37,840 nucleotides of DNA. Source: Marinobacter sp. Its GTDB lineage: Bacteria > Pseudomonadota > Gammaproteobacteria > Pseudomonadales > Oleiphilaceae. Below, in pieces: positions 20,961 through 29,890 of the stretch. Location of the stretch: assembly GCF_014859525.1 (NCBI RefSeq), contig NZ_JACUUB010000021.1:1-37840 (forward strand). Direction: 5' to 3'. Position 1 is the stretch's first letter. Each line of letters begins with the position of its first letter. The position numbers were made by a program, and so were the translations under genes. The notes beneath the pieces are model-generated. The model saw nothing but the letters and a program-made list of their open reading frames with translations, was not told where the DNA came from and did no database searches.

Positions 20961-23267
20961 TCAGGAGATCGCCTGCTCCGCCACCGTAACACTTGAGGAT
21001 TTGCCCGGGCGCAGGTATCGGCCAAAGCCGGCATTCCTGAGTGCCAGGTCTACACAACTCTTGATCACATGGGGTGAATCCAGCAGTAAAACATCTTCCA
21101 ACAGCTGAATGCCCCATTCCCGATCAATACTGCGAATAACCGACTTCACCTTCGGCAAACTGGCGGCGTTCATCGACAAAGAATCGTAGCCCATCGCCAT
21201 CAACAAAACAGCGCCACCAGGGTCGCCTGCCAGCTCGCCGCAAATACCGACGGGCTTACCTACCGATCGGGCATCCTGAGCAATGCGCACCAGCGCTTGT
21301 AGCACGGCTGGGTGGTACGAGTGATAGAGCTGAGCAACCCGGGGATTGTTTCGGTCTACCGCCAGCAGGTACTGGGTGAGATCATTGGAGCCAACGGATA
21401 AAAAGTCGACCCGCTCAGCCAGCTCTCGGATCTGATAAACCGCCGCAGGCACTTCCACCATCACACCCACCTTGGGCATGTGAACGTCGTAACCTTCTTC
21501 GCGCACTTCGTGGTATACACGATAAATCAGGTGGAGCGACTCCTCCACCTCAGAAATATTGCTGATCATGGGCAGCATGATCTGCAAGTTGTTCAGGCCT
21601 TCGCTGGCCTTGAGCATGGCCCGCACCTGAACCAGAAAGATTTCCGGGTGATCCAGGGTAACCCGAATACCCCGCCAGCCCAGGAACGGATTTTCTTCCT
21701 CGATGGGGAAATAGGTCAGCGATTTATCGCCACCAATGTCGAGGGTGCGCATGGTCACCGGGTTGGGCGCAAAGGCCTCCAGCTGCTCCCGATAATACTC
21801 CCGCTGCTCCTGCTCAGACGGGAAGCGATCCTTGATCATAAAGGGCACTTCGGTTCGGTACAGACCTATGCCTTCCGCACCATGAGACAGTGATCGCACG
21901 ACATCGGTCATCAAGCCGGTATTAACCAGCAGCGATACCCGATGGCCATCGGTGGTTTCACACGGTTTGTCCCTGAGCACTTCAAGGCCGCGGAACAACT
22001 CCGCCTCTTCTTCGCAAATTGCCTGATAGAAGGCACGAAGATCTGCTGAGGGCGAGGCAAATATCTGCCCATCAAAGCCATCCACCACCAGCTCTCGGCC
22101 GTCCAGCTGGTTCACCGGGATGTCTACCAGACCCATCACCGTAGGCACACCCATGGCCCGGGCCAGAATAGCAACGTGGGAGTTACTGGAGCCTTTGACC
22201 GAGACCAGGCCGACCAACTGCCCCTTGGGAACTTCGCCGAGCATCGCAGGCGTCAGCTCTTCACTGACCAACACAGTATGTTCCGGATATTCCTGATGCT
22301 TCTGCTCACCTTCCTGCATGCGGGATAGCAGGCGGCGACCAAGGTCGCGGATATCCACCACCCGCTCCTGCAGGTAGTGATCGTCCATCATTTCAAAATG
22401 GCGAATGTACTGCTGAACCACCTGCTTCAGTGCACCCTGGGCCCAGATGCCTTCCCGAATCTTGATGGCCACCTCTCCGGGCAGGGCTTCGTCGTCCAGC
22501 ATGCGCAGGTACACGTCAAACAACGCCTGTTCTTCCGGGCGGAGCTGAGAGGCCAGTCGGTTGGCGACCCGCTCTATGTCTTCTCTGACAGCCTGCACCG
22601 CAGCCTGGAACAGCTCCAACTCACCTTCGATATTGTCGGTGTGTTTTTCGGGCACCACGTCCAGATCCGCCGACGGGTACACCACCACACCGGTGCCAAT
22701 AGCTACGCCCGGGGCACCAGGCACCCCGTTAAAGCTGATGTCCTGGGTTTCTTCACCGGTCAGAGACAAGCCACTGATCGCACCGGTCGCCTCACTGTGC
22801 GCAATGACGCCCGCCAGTTGGGCAGACACCGTCACCAGAAACGCCTCTTCGCCCTCGTCAAAGCAACGGGAACTTTCCCGCTGCTGCACGACCAACACGC
22901 CAAGCACACGACGATGGTGAATGATGGGCACACCCAGAAAAGAACTGAAGCGCTCTTCCCCGGTTTCCGGGAAGTAACGGTAACGCGGGTGAGAGGGCGC
23001 ATCTTCCAGGTTGATGGGCTCTTCACGAGAACCCACCAGACCAACCAGGCCCTCGGAATACGCCAGACTGACTTTGCCAACCGAGTCTTTGTAGAGACCT
23101 TCGGTGGCCATCAGGATGTAACGATTAGAGGCGGGATCGAGCAGATAGACGGAACAGACCTCTGTGTTCATCGCTTTTTGTACCCGCGATACAATGATAT
23201 CCAGCGCCTCTTTCAAGTCGCGGGCACTGTTTACCTCTTGCACTAGGCTTCGCAGGATACTCAGCAT
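20961..23267 (-). CDS. ptsP: Nitrogen-PTS enzyme I (PtsP, GAF domain plus PEP phosphotransferase)
   Basis: PtsP uses PEP to phosphorylate NPr, starting the regulatory nitrogen PTS cascade. The 768-residue protein has an N-terminal GAF domain (about 1-150), an HPr-binding helical region (about 175-300) and the swivelling phosphohistidine domain. The active His364 is in SNSHVAILARAMG. The PEP-binding TIM barrel (about 430-730) contains LYRTEVPFM, MRTLDIGGDK and GICGELAGDP with the catalytic Cys. All motifs are intact. It lies 29 bp after rppH, the same pairing as in E. coli and Pseudomonas, so the two are likely cotranscribed. Confidence 0.96.
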   Translation of the reverse strand: MLSILRSLVQEVNSARDLKEALDIIVSRVQKAMNTEVCSVYLLDPASNRYILMATEGLYKDSVGKVSLAYSEGLVGLVGSREEPINLEDAPSHPRYRYFPETGEERFSSFLGVPIIHHRRVLGVLVVQQRESSRCFDEGEEAFLVTVSAQLAGVIAHSEATGAISGLSLTGEETQDISFNGVPGAPGVAIGTGVVVYPSADLDVVPEKHTDNIEGELELFQAAVQAVREDIERVANRLASQLRPEEQALFDVYLRMLDDEALPGEVAIKIREGIWAQGALKQVVQQYIRHFEMMDDHYLQERVVDIRDLGRRLLSRMQEGEQKHQEYPEHTVLVSEELTPAMLGEVPKGQLVGLVSVKGSSNSHVAILARAMGVPTVMGLVDIPVNQLDGRELVVDGFDGQIFASPSADLRAFYQAICEEEAELFRGLEVLRDKPCETTDGHRVSLLVNTGLMTDVVRSLSHGAEGIGLYRTEVPFMIKDRFPSEQEQREYYREQLEAFAPNPVTMRTLDIGGDKSLTYFPIEEENPFLGWRGIRVTLDHPEIFLVQVRAMLKASEGLNNLQIMLPMISNISEVEESLHLIYRVYHEVREEGYDVHMPKVGVMVEVPAAVYQIRELAERVDFLSVGSNDLTQYLLAVDRNNPRVAQLYHSYHPAVLQALVRIAQDARSVGKPVGICGELAGDPGGAVLLMAMGYDSLSMNAASLPKVKSVIRSIDREWGIQLLEDVLLLDSPHVIKSCVDLALRNAGFGRYLRPGKSSSVTVAEQAIS

Positions 23268-23296
23268 GGAGTCAGTCCGTCATTTTTGATGTTCCT

Positions 23297-23809
23297 TCAG
23301 CGCCGGTTCTGTTCGCCCTTCTGCCACTGCTCCATGTTGTGGAACAGCCTGGGCGCTAACTCTCGCAGCGCACGTCTGTAAACTTCTCTTTTGAACGAGA
23401 CTACTTGCCCCAACGGGTACCAGTAGCTCACCCACTGCCAGCCATCAAATTCCGGTGAATCTGTTACATCCACCTTAACGTGGGCGTCTGGCGACAACAT
23501 CCTCAGCAGGAACCATTTCTGTTTTTGCCCCACACAAACGGGGTGCGAGTTATGGCGAACCATCCTCCGGGGAAGACGGTATCGCAGCCAGCCCCCGGTG
23601 CAGCTGATGATTTCCACATCCGTCGCACTCAGGCCGATTTCCTCTCCAAGCTCCCGGTAAAGCGCGTCTTCCGGTGATTCGGTGTGCTTGATACCACCTT
23701 GCGGAAACTGCCAGGAGTCCTGCCCAATTCGCCTTGCCCAGAGAACTTCTCCCCTGTGGTTGGCCAGAATGATTCCGACGTTGGGTCTGAAACCGTCTGA
23801 ATCGATCAC
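23297..23809 (-). CDS. rppH: RNA pyrophosphohydrolase RppH (Nudix)
   Basis: RppH removes pyrophosphate from mRNA 5' ends and so triggers RNase E-dependent decay. The 170-residue protein has the Nudix box [23 protein letters not shown] at about 38-60, with the full Gx5Ex7REUxEExGU pattern. It also has the RppH-typical [11 protein letters not shown] start and WQFPQGG. Translation starts at a GTG with AGGA eight bases upstream. It is the first gene of an rppH-ptsP unit, divergent from the HAD phosphatase gene. Confidence 0.96.
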   Translation of the reverse strand: MIDSDGFRPNVGIILANHRGEVLWARRIGQDSWQFPQGGIKHTESPEDALYRELGEEIGLSATDVEIISCTGGWLRYRLPRRMVRHNSHPVCVGQKQKWFLLRMLSPDAHVKVDVTDSPEFDGWQWVSYWYPLGQVVSFKREVYRRALRELAPRLFHNMEQWQKGEQNRR

Positions 23810-23834
23810 GGCACAGTCCTTATAAAAGTCGGTT

Positions 23835-23855
23835 GCCGGTTAATTTATAACCGGC
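23835..23855. promoter_or_regulatory. Perfect palindrome upstream of rppH
   Basis: GCCGGTTA-ATTTA-TAACCGGC, eight-base arms, lies 26 bp upstream of the rppH GTG. It contains TATAA-like sequence and overlaps where a promoter would be expected. It could be an operator or a leader hairpin; I do not recognise the regulator. Confidence 0.4.
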
Positions 23856-23991
23856 GAAAATTGTCCAAGTTGCTCTCATTCTTACAGAATCCCAAGGCTT
23901 CGGCAAACGGAGCTGTATGCGGCACACCATGACAGAGCCATGGTAGACTGTTTGCTCTGCTCTATAGCCTGTGACAATGGGAGGATGCGGC

Positions 23992-24648
23992 TTGACGCTC
24001 GCAATTTTTGATCTGGACAACACGCTTCTGGCCGGCGACAGCGACCACGCCTGGGGCGAATTTTTAGTGGAAGAAGGCATGGTAGATGCCGATGAGTATC
24101 GCCGTGCCAACGACCGCTTCTATGAGGAATACCTGAACGGCGAGCTGGATATCTTTCACTATCAGCGTTTTGTGCTTCAGCCCCTGACCCGTCACAACAC
24201 GGAGGAGCTAGAGGCCTGGCGCGAAGCCTTTATGGCCAAAAAAGTACAGCCGATGATGCAAGACAAAGCCAAAAAACTCCTGGCCGATCACCAGAACCAG
24301 GGCCATACCCTGATGATCATCACCGCCACCAATCGGTTTATTACCGAGCCGATCGCCGAATTATTGGGCGTAGAACACCTGATTGCGACCGAGCCAGAAC
24401 TGGTCAATGGCAAGTTTACCGGCGAAGTAGCCGGCACGCCGAGTTTTCAGGAAGGCAAAGTGGAACGACTCAACGACTGGCTCGCCGCCCACGGCGAAAG
24501 TTTGGAGGGCGCCTGGTTTTACAGCGACTCCCATAATGACGTACCACTGCTGAAGCAGGTGGCCAACCCGGTAGCAGTAGACCCGGACCCGACGCTGGAA
24601 AAGCTGGCCTTAGAGAATGGCTGGACGGTGATGTCGCTCAGGGTCTGA
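23992..24648 (+). CDS. HAD-superfamily IB phosphatase (SerB-like; possible histidinol-phosphatase)
   Basis: I set the start at the TTG at 23992, which has a strong GGGAGG seven bases upstream and gives the family-typical MTLAIFDLDNTLLAGDSDH. The GTG at 23971 and ATG at 23977 overlap that ribosome-binding site. The 218-residue protein has HAD motif I with Asp7 and Asp9 (DLDNT), motif II Thr/Ser in MIITATN, a Lys in FQEGKVERL and motif IV SDSHND. The equivalent gene beside rppH-ptsP in Pseudomonas aeruginosa (PA0335) is reported as a histidinol-phosphate phosphatase. That role is a reasonable but unproven inference here. Confidence 0.85.
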   Translation: MTLAIFDLDNTLLAGDSDHAWGEFLVEEGMVDADEYRRANDRFYEEYLNGELDIFHYQRFVLQPLTRHNTEELEAWREAFMAKKVQPMMQDKAKKLLADHQNQGHTLMIITATNRFITEPIAELLGVEHLIATEPELVNGKFTGEVAGTPSFQEGKVERLNDWLAAHGESLEGAWFYSDSHNDVPLLKQVANPVAVDPDPTLEKLALENGWTVMSLRV

Positions 24649-24684
24649 CTTAGGGGTCTGTCCCCGCATGGGGACAGACCCTGA
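24639..24684. repeat. REP-like palindrome
   Basis: A perfect 12-bp inverted repeat, GGGTCTGTCCCC (24654-24665), loop GCAT, GGGGACAGACCC (24670-24681). A further copy TCAGGGTCTG (24639-24648), overlapping the end of the HAD gene, can pair with CAGACCCTGA (24675-24684). No T-run follows, so it is not a standard terminator. The design resembles REP sequences mobilised by single-strand tyrosine transposases, but no such gene is in the window. Confidence 0.7.
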
Positions 24685-24711
24685 CAACCCCCCACGCTTC
24701 TCCCCCGCCAA

Positions 24712-25908
24712 TCACAAAAATCCAGTCAACGAGCGCACAAAGCAGGATTTTATGTAATCGGTCTCCGGAATCCCCGGCACAATCGGATGATCCGGTGCCT
24801 GGTGGCCCTGCTCCAGCAGTTGCACAAAGCGGTCAATCTTGCGGCCGCTGCCGCGAATAATATCGATCAGCTTTTCCTGGGACAAATGCATAGAGCAAGA
24901 GGCGGACACCAGCAAACCGTCTCGCTCAAGCAGCCTTAGCCCCAATTGGTTTAACCGGGCATAGGCCTGCTCCCCCGCCTTCTGATCGCGCCTGCGCGGA
25001 ATCAGTGCCGGCGGGTCCAACACAACAATATCGAACTTCTCTTTCTCATCCGCCAACGCTTTCAGGGCATCAAAAGCATCGCCTTCAAGGGTGTCTACAT
25101 TCTCCAGCCCGTTCAGTTTGGCGTTGTGATGGACCGCATCCACCGCCGAAGAGGAAGCATCGACACAGGTCACCTGAGATGCTCCGGCACAAGCAGCCTG
25201 AATACCCCAACCGCCCACGTAACTGAACACATCCAGCACCTTTTTGCCGGGCGCATAGGCCTGCAGGCGTTGCCGGTTCATACGATGATCATAGAACCAA
25301 CCGGTCTTCTGACCACCGGCCAGCGGCACCTCAAAACGGGCACCGTTCTCCTCCACCAACACCGTGTCTGCTTCCGGCCCGTGGGCAAACTCCACATAGG
25401 TGTCCAGCCCTTCAACCTTGCGCATCTTGCCGTCATTCTTCAGCACGATAACCCGGGCATGGGCCAACCGCTGAACGGCACGCACGATGGCCTCTTTCAT
25501 TTGCTCCATACCCGCGGTAGAAATCTGCACCACCACCACATCATCAAACCGGTCCACCACCAGGCCAGAGAGCCCGTCACTATCGCCGAACACCCAACGG
25601 TAAAAAGGCTTGGCAAACAACCGTTCCCTCAGGCTCAGCGCCGACTCCATCCGGTCCGTCAGCCGCTTCGGCGTCATGCCATGGTCCGCATCCCGGCTGA
25701 TCAGCCGGCCGCAAATCAACGCATGGGGATTCACAAACGCCACGCCCATTGGCTTGTCGTTCGAAGCACGCACCTGAACTTGCGCGCCGGGCTCAAACGC
25801 TTGCAGCGGGCTGCGGTGGGTGTCCACCTCATTGCTGTAAACCCACAAGTGGCCGGCACGGAGACGGCGTTCTGCGCCTTTGCGCAGGTAGAGAACGGGA
25901 AAATCCAT
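24712..25908 (-). CDS. rlmI: Class I rRNA methyltransferase, RlmI type (23S rRNA m5C)
   Basis: RlmI-family enzymes methylate a cytosine (C1962 in E. coli) in 23S rRNA using SAM. I place the start at the ATG at 25908 (398 residues), with AGGTAA eight bases upstream and MDFPVLYLRKGAERRL matching the family's PUA domain start. The longer frame to 26025 runs into a non-coding repeat element. An N-terminal PUA domain (about 1-75) precedes the Rossmann methyltransferase domain. The latter contains GQKTGWFYDHR, the SAM motif LDVFSYVGGWG, the catalytic-type VVLDPPALIP and the SASCSMHLS cysteine. The exact target could be that of a paralogue. Confidence 0.9.
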   Translation of the reverse strand: MDFPVLYLRKGAERRLRAGHLWVYSNEVDTHRSPLQAFEPGAQVQVRASNDKPMGVAFVNPHALICGRLISRDADHGMTPKRLTDRMESALSLRERLFAKPFYRWVFGDSDGLSGLVVDRFDDVVVVQISTAGMEQMKEAIVRAVQRLAHARVIVLKNDGKMRKVEGLDTYVEFAHGPEADTVLVEENGARFEVPLAGGQKTGWFYDHRMNRQRLQAYAPGKKVLDVFSYVGGWGIQAACAGASQVTCVDASSSAVDAVHHNAKLNGLENVDTLEGDAFDALKALADEKEKFDIVVLDPPALIPRRRDQKAGEQAYARLNQLGLRLLERDGLLVSASCSMHLSQEKLIDIIRGSGRKIDRFVQLLEQGHQAPDHPIVPGIPETDYIKSCFVRSLTGFL

Positions 25909-25960
25909 CGAATAGTTACCTGAGAGTTCGGTTAAATAGAGGACCGCGCCATTGCTTGGG

Positions 25961-26075
25961 CGTGCTTCCGGAGACAGGCCTCTCGAAACTGTGCGAAGCC
26001 ATGGATGGCGTAGCCCAAGCGCCACATGGATGTGCCGAAGGAGCGTGTTTCGGGAGGCCTGTCCCCGGAAGCACG
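25961..26075 (+). repeat. Structured inverted-repeat element, copy A
   Basis: Copy A has 29-bp arms (25961-25989 and 26047-26075) that are inverted repeats with two mismatches, around a 57-bp core (25990-26046). The core is strongly similar to those of copies B and C, while the arms are not. The core holds two mini-hairpins, GCC-ATGGAT-GGC (25998-26009) and CAC-ATGGAT-GTG (26023-26034). It lies between the gcvH stop and rlmI, with core sense on the plus strand, antisense to both genes. Frames through it are artefacts. Confidence 0.9.
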
Positions 26076-26094
26076 CTTGCGCCAGGAGCGGATC

Positions 26095-26487
26095 TTACTC
26101 TTCCGCTGCCACATGCTCACCATAGGCTGCCGCATCCATCAGGCCATCAAGCTCGCCTTTATCCGCCAGCTTAATTTTGAACATCCAGCCATCACCATAA
26201 GGATCTTCGTTCACAATCTCCGGCTCGTCCTCCAGCTTCTCATTCACCTCGAGAACCTCACCGGTCACCGGACTGAACACATCCGACGCCGACTTGACCG
26301 ACTCCGCCACACCGGCCTCCTCACCGCCATTCACCGTCGCACCCACTTCCGGCACCCCGATATAAACCACATCACCCAACTGCTCCTGGGCAAAGTCGGT
26401 AATACCTACCGTGGCCGTGCCATCGGCATCTACCCGCACCCACTGATGAGTCTCGAGATACTTCAAATCTGCCGGAATATTGCTCAT
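26095..26487 (-). CDS. gcvH: Glycine cleavage system H protein
   Basis: GcvH carries the aminomethyl group on a lipoyl arm between the P, T and L proteins of glycine cleavage. The 130-residue protein has the lipoylation site Lys65 in ESVKSASDV, an N-terminal HQWV and a GWMFKIKL near the C-terminus, all typical. No gcvT or gcvP is nearby, so this copy is separated from the rest of the pathway, at least within this window. It lies 46 bp after metR on the same strand. Repeat element A begins 19 bp beyond its stop. Confidence 0.96.
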   Translation of the reverse strand: MSNIPADLKYLETHQWVRVDADGTATVGITDFAQEQLGDVVYIGVPEVGATVNGGEEAGVAESVKSASDVFSPVTGEVLEVNEKLEDEPEIVNEDPYGDGWMFKIKLADKGELDGLMDAAAYGEHVAAEE

Positions 26488-26533
26488 GTTCTGTGTGTCC
26501 TGTTGATACTTTTGCGCAGTTTAACCGAACCGA

Positions 26534-27424
26534 CTAATTCCAGCGAATGCTACGAGCCAGCGTCATGAATGCGCTCAGATAATCCACCTCGGCATCCCGC
26601 TCCCGAAAGCCCAGAAAAATCTGTTTGGGCATGCCCTCCCGGCCCAGTTGCAGCGCCTTGATCGGCATTTTTTGCGCATACTCATCCACCAGCCAGCGAG
26701 GCAATGCCGACACGCCGCGCCCGGCAGCCACCATCTGCAGCATGATGTCTGTGGTCTCAATGGTCTTGTGACGCGCCGGAGCCGAATGAGCGGGCAAGAA
26801 GAAACGCGTGAAAATGTCCAGTCGCTCCGGCGCCACTGGATAAGTAATCAGGGTTTCTTTTTCCAGCTGCCCGGGTTCCACCCAGGGCTCGCCCGCCAGA
26901 GCATGGGCTTCTGCCACCACCAACACCTGTTCATAGTCAAACACCGGTTCAAAACGCACGCCGGGGCGGTGCAGCGGGTCTGGCGTAACCAGCAGATCAA
27001 TGTCATGACCAAACAGCGCTCCCATACCGCCAAACTGGAATTCCTGCTTTACATCTACGTCTACATCCGGCCACTGCTGCAAGTAAGGACCCACCACTTT
27101 CAGCAACCACTGATAACACGGATGGCACTCCATCCCCACCCGCAGCCTGCCGCGCTGGCCTTTGGCCACCTGGCCGATCAGCATTTCTGCATGCTCGAAT
27201 TGTGGTAACAAGCGATTGGCCAGATTGAGCAACTGATCCCCTGCCTGGGTAAATCGCAACTGCCGCCCTTCTCTCAGCCACACCGGCGTACCCAGCTGCT
27301 GCTCCAGCTTCCGAATGGCATGGCTCAGCGCTGACTGAGTCAGGTGCAGCTGCTCTGCCGCCGCCGTTAGGGAACCCTGGCGCTCGACCGCCCGGAAGAT
27401 CTCAAGATGACTTCGCTCAATCAT
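26534..27424 (-). CDS. metR: LysR-type regulator MetR
   Basis: MetR activates metE and other methionine genes, with homocysteine as coeffector. The 296-residue protein has an N-terminal winged HTH (about 1-60; RQGSLTAAAEQLHLTQSALSHAIRKLEQQLG) and a LysR substrate domain. It is divergent from metE with a perfect MetR-type box between them, which makes the assignment firm. The overlapping promoter region suggests it also controls its own expression. Confidence 0.95.
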   Translation of the reverse strand: MIERSHLEIFRAVERQGSLTAAAEQLHLTQSALSHAIRKLEQQLGTPVWLREGRQLRFTQAGDQLLNLANRLLPQFEHAEMLIGQVAKGQRGRLRVGMECHPCYQWLLKVVGPYLQQWPDVDVDVKQEFQFGGMGALFGHDIDLLVTPDPLHRPGVRFEPVFDYEQVLVVAEAHALAGEPWVEPGQLEKETLITYPVAPERLDIFTRFFLPAHSAPARHKTIETTDIMLQMVAAGRGVSALPRWLVDEYAQKMPIKALQLGREGMPKQIFLGFRERDAEVDYLSAFMTLARSIRWN

Positions 27425-27434
27425 GACTTACCCG

Positions 27435-27447
27435 TGAATTATGTTCA
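27435..27447. promoter_or_regulatory. MetR binding site
   Basis: TGAA-TTATG-TTCA, a perfect match to the MetR consensus TGAA-N5-TTCA. It lies 10 bp before the metR start and just upstream of the metE -10, in position to regulate both genes. Confidence 0.85.
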
Positions 27448-27458
27448 TGGTTCGTTGA

Positions 27459-27464
27459 GATAAT
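27459..27464 (+). promoter_or_regulatory. Likely -10 box of metE
   Basis: GATAAT about 75 bp upstream of metE. The hexamer 17 bp before it (GAATTA) is a poor -35, which fits an activator-dependent promoter next to the MetR box. The reverse strand reads TATTAT over nearly the same bases (27460-27465) and could be the metR -10. Confidence 0.45.
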
Positions 27465-27538
27465 ACCATTTTTATTCATTCGATTACCCGCCTAACCTTG
27501 TCCAACGATTCACGCTGACAACACCGAAGGACAGACTC

Positions 27539-29809
27539 ATGGTGAACACACACAACCTTGGTTTCCCCCGCATTGGCGGCCAACGGGAACTGAAATTTGC
27601 ACTGGAAGATTACTGGGCCGGCCGACAAAACGAGCATCAACTGGCCATCACAGCCGCCGATCTGCGCCGCCGCCACTGGCAGCAACAAGCCAAGCTGGAT
27701 TTTGTGCCGGTGGGCGACTTTTCCCTGTATGACCAGGTACTGGATATGTCGGTCACGGTCGGCAACCTGCCTGGGCGGGTCGCCAACAAAGATGGCTCGG
27801 CCCTGGACGACTACTTTCGTGCAGCCCGGGGCCGAGGCGCCAACGACAGCCCCTGCTGCGCCACCGCTGCCGGCGAGATGACCAAGTGGTTTGATACCAA
27901 CTACCACTACATCGTGCCCGAATTTACCGCCGATACCCGTTTTGAACTGAATCCGGAACGCCTTCTTGGCCAGCTGGCCGAAGCCCGGGAACAGGGCGTG
28001 TCGGTTAAACCGGTGATTATCGGCCCGGTCACTTACCTGTGGCTGGGCAAGAGCTCCGATGGCAGCAACCGCCTGGATCTGCTGGAGCGCCTGCTGCCAG
28101 TGTACGCCCAACTGCTGGAAGCTCTGGCGGATGCCGGTGCCGACTGGGTACAGATTGATGAACCCGCCCTGGTTACCGATCTGGACGCCAACTGGCGCTA
28201 TGCCTTCAACCTGGCCTATCACCAACTCAAGAGCAGCCGGCCAAAATTGCTGCTGACCACTTACTTCGGCGAGCTTCGGGGCAACCTGCAACTGGCGTGC
28301 GAACTGCCCGTTGCAGGGGTCCACCTGGATGCCATCAGCGCGCCAGACGAGGTCAATCGCATTGTCGACTGGCTGCCCAGCCACAAAGTGCTGTCTTTAG
28401 GCGTAATCAGTGGGCGCAATATCTGGAAAGCCGATCTGGCCAAGGCTCTGGATTGGCTTGAGCCTGTTCATCACAAACTCGGAGAACGCCTGTGGCTGGC
28501 TCCTTCATGCTCGCTGCTGCATGTACCGGTTGATCTGACCCCAGAACAAGATCTGGACGGGGACATCCGCGATTGGCTGGCCTTTGCCGTACAGAAACTG
28601 GATGAATTACAGGTATTAGCCCGCGCCCTGAACGAGGGTCGTCAGGCGGTGCAAGGCCCACTGGCTGCCAATCAGCAATCCATTGAAAGCCGGCAGCGTT
28701 CAACCCGGGTGGTTAATCCAGAAGTTCGTAAAGCGGTCGCAGGCATCACTGCAGAACAGGGCAAGCGCCAAAGTCCTTACCCCCAACGCATCGCTCTGCA
28801 GCAACAGGCCCTGAAATTGCCCGCATTCCCGACCACGACCATCGGCTCCTTCCCGCAAACGCCGGAAATCCGCCAGGCACGACTGCAGTATCGCAAAGGC
28901 GAACTCACCGGACCCGCGTACACCGAGAAAATGCAAGCCGAAATCGCCCACTGCATTCGGGAGCAGGAAAAGCTGGGGCTGGACGTGCTGGTGCACGGCG
29001 AACCGGAACGCAACGACATGGTGGAATACTTTGGCGAACAGCTGGACGGCTACGCGTTTACCCGCTTCGGCTGGGTTCAGTCTTACGGCTCCCGGTGCGT
29101 GAAACCGCCGATTCTGTTCGGTGATATCCGCCGGCCGAAAGCCATGACGGTGGACTGGACGGTTTACGCGCAATCGCTGACCGAAAAACCGGTCAAGGGC
29201 ATGCTGACCGGGCCGGTCACGATTCTGAACTGGTCTTTCGTGCGCGACGACCAGCCCCGCAAGGATTCCTGCCTGCAACTGGCCCTGGCCATTCGCGACG
29301 AAGTGCAGGACCTGGAGAAAGCGGGCGTAAACATCATTCAGATAGACGAGGCCGCCCTGCGCGAAGGCTTGCCCCTGCGCCAGTCAGACTGGGAAGCTTA
29401 TCTGGACTGGGCCATCAACAGCTTCCGTGTTGCCGCCAATGGCGTGGCGGACCACACGCAGATTCATACCCACATGTGCTATTCGGAGTTCAACGACATC
29501 ATCGAGGCCATCGCCCGCATGGATGCCGACGTGATCACCATCGAGACCTCGCGCTCAGACATGGAGTTGCTGGATGCCTTCAGGAACTTCGAGTACCCGA
29601 ACGACATCGGACCGGGCGTGTATGATATCCACTCCCCCAACATTCCTGATCAGGATCACATCATCAACCTGATGAAACTGGCTGCAGAACGCATCCCGCC
29701 GGAACGCCTTTGGGTAAATCCGGACTGTGGCCTGAAAACGCGGAAATGGGAGGAAGTGACACCAGCACTGCAAACCATGGTGGCTGCGGCGCAGGCTCTG
29801 CGGGGCTGA
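27539..29809 (+). CDS. metE: Cobalamin-independent methionine synthase MetE
   Basis: MetE transfers a methyl group from 5-methyltetrahydropteroyl-triglutamate to homocysteine without B12. At 756 residues it has the full two-barrel length. The N-terminal half starts [18 protein letters not shown]. The catalytic half begins near [10 protein letters not shown] and carries the zinc ligands His645 and Cys647 in HTHMCYSEF and Cys730 in [16 protein letters not shown] precedes the ATG. It is divergent from metR and expected to be MetR-activated. Confidence 0.97.
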   Translation: MVNTHNLGFPRIGGQRELKFALEDYWAGRQNEHQLAITAADLRRRHWQQQAKLDFVPVGDFSLYDQVLDMSVTVGNLPGRVANKDGSALDDYFRAARGRGANDSPCCATAAGEMTKWFDTNYHYIVPEFTADTRFELNPERLLGQLAEAREQGVSVKPVIIGPVTYLWLGKSSDGSNRLDLLERLLPVYAQLLEALADAGADWVQIDEPALVTDLDANWRYAFNLAYHQLKSSRPKLLLTTYFGELRGNLQLACELPVAGVHLDAISAPDEVNRIVDWLPSHKVLSLGVISGRNIWKADLAKALDWLEPVHHKLGERLWLAPSCSLLHVPVDLTPEQDLDGDIRDWLAFAVQKLDELQVLARALNEGRQAVQGPLAANQQSIESRQRSTRVVNPEVRKAVAGITAEQGKRQSPYPQRIALQQQALKLPAFPTTTIGSFPQTPEIRQARLQYRKGELTGPAYTEKMQAEIAHCIREQEKLGLDVLVHGEPERNDMVEYFGEQLDGYAFTRFGWVQSYGSRCVKPPILFGDIRRPKAMTVDWTVYAQSLTEKPVKGMLTGPVTILNWSFVRDDQPRKDSCLQLALAIRDEVQDLEKAGVNIIQIDEAALREGLPLRQSDWEAYLDWAINSFRVAANGVADHTQIHTHMCYSEFNDIIEAIARMDADVITIETSRSDMELLDAFRNFEYPNDIGPGVYDIHSPNIPDQDHIINLMKLAAERIPPERLWVNPDCGLKTRKWEEVTPALQTMVAAAQALRG

Positions 29810-29825
29810 GCCAATAAAAGATTGA

Positions 29826-29878
29826 CCCCTGCAGGCCCTCAACCCGCCGATACGCGCAACGGTTGAAGCCTGCAGGGG
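29826..29878. terminator. Long hairpin between metE and cpdA
   Basis: CCCCTGCAGGC (29826-29836) pairs with GCCTGCAGGGG (29868-29878). After a small bulge, TCAACC pairs with GGTTGA further in. It lies between the convergent metE and cpdA ends. No T-run is present, so it may act as a factor-dependent terminator or a 3'-end stabiliser. Confidence 0.5.
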
Positions 29879-29890
29879 CAGACGGAACCA

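Noticed and set aside
27476..28384. 302-codon minus-strand frame overlapping metE
   Set aside because: Antisense of metE; would also overlap the metE promoter.
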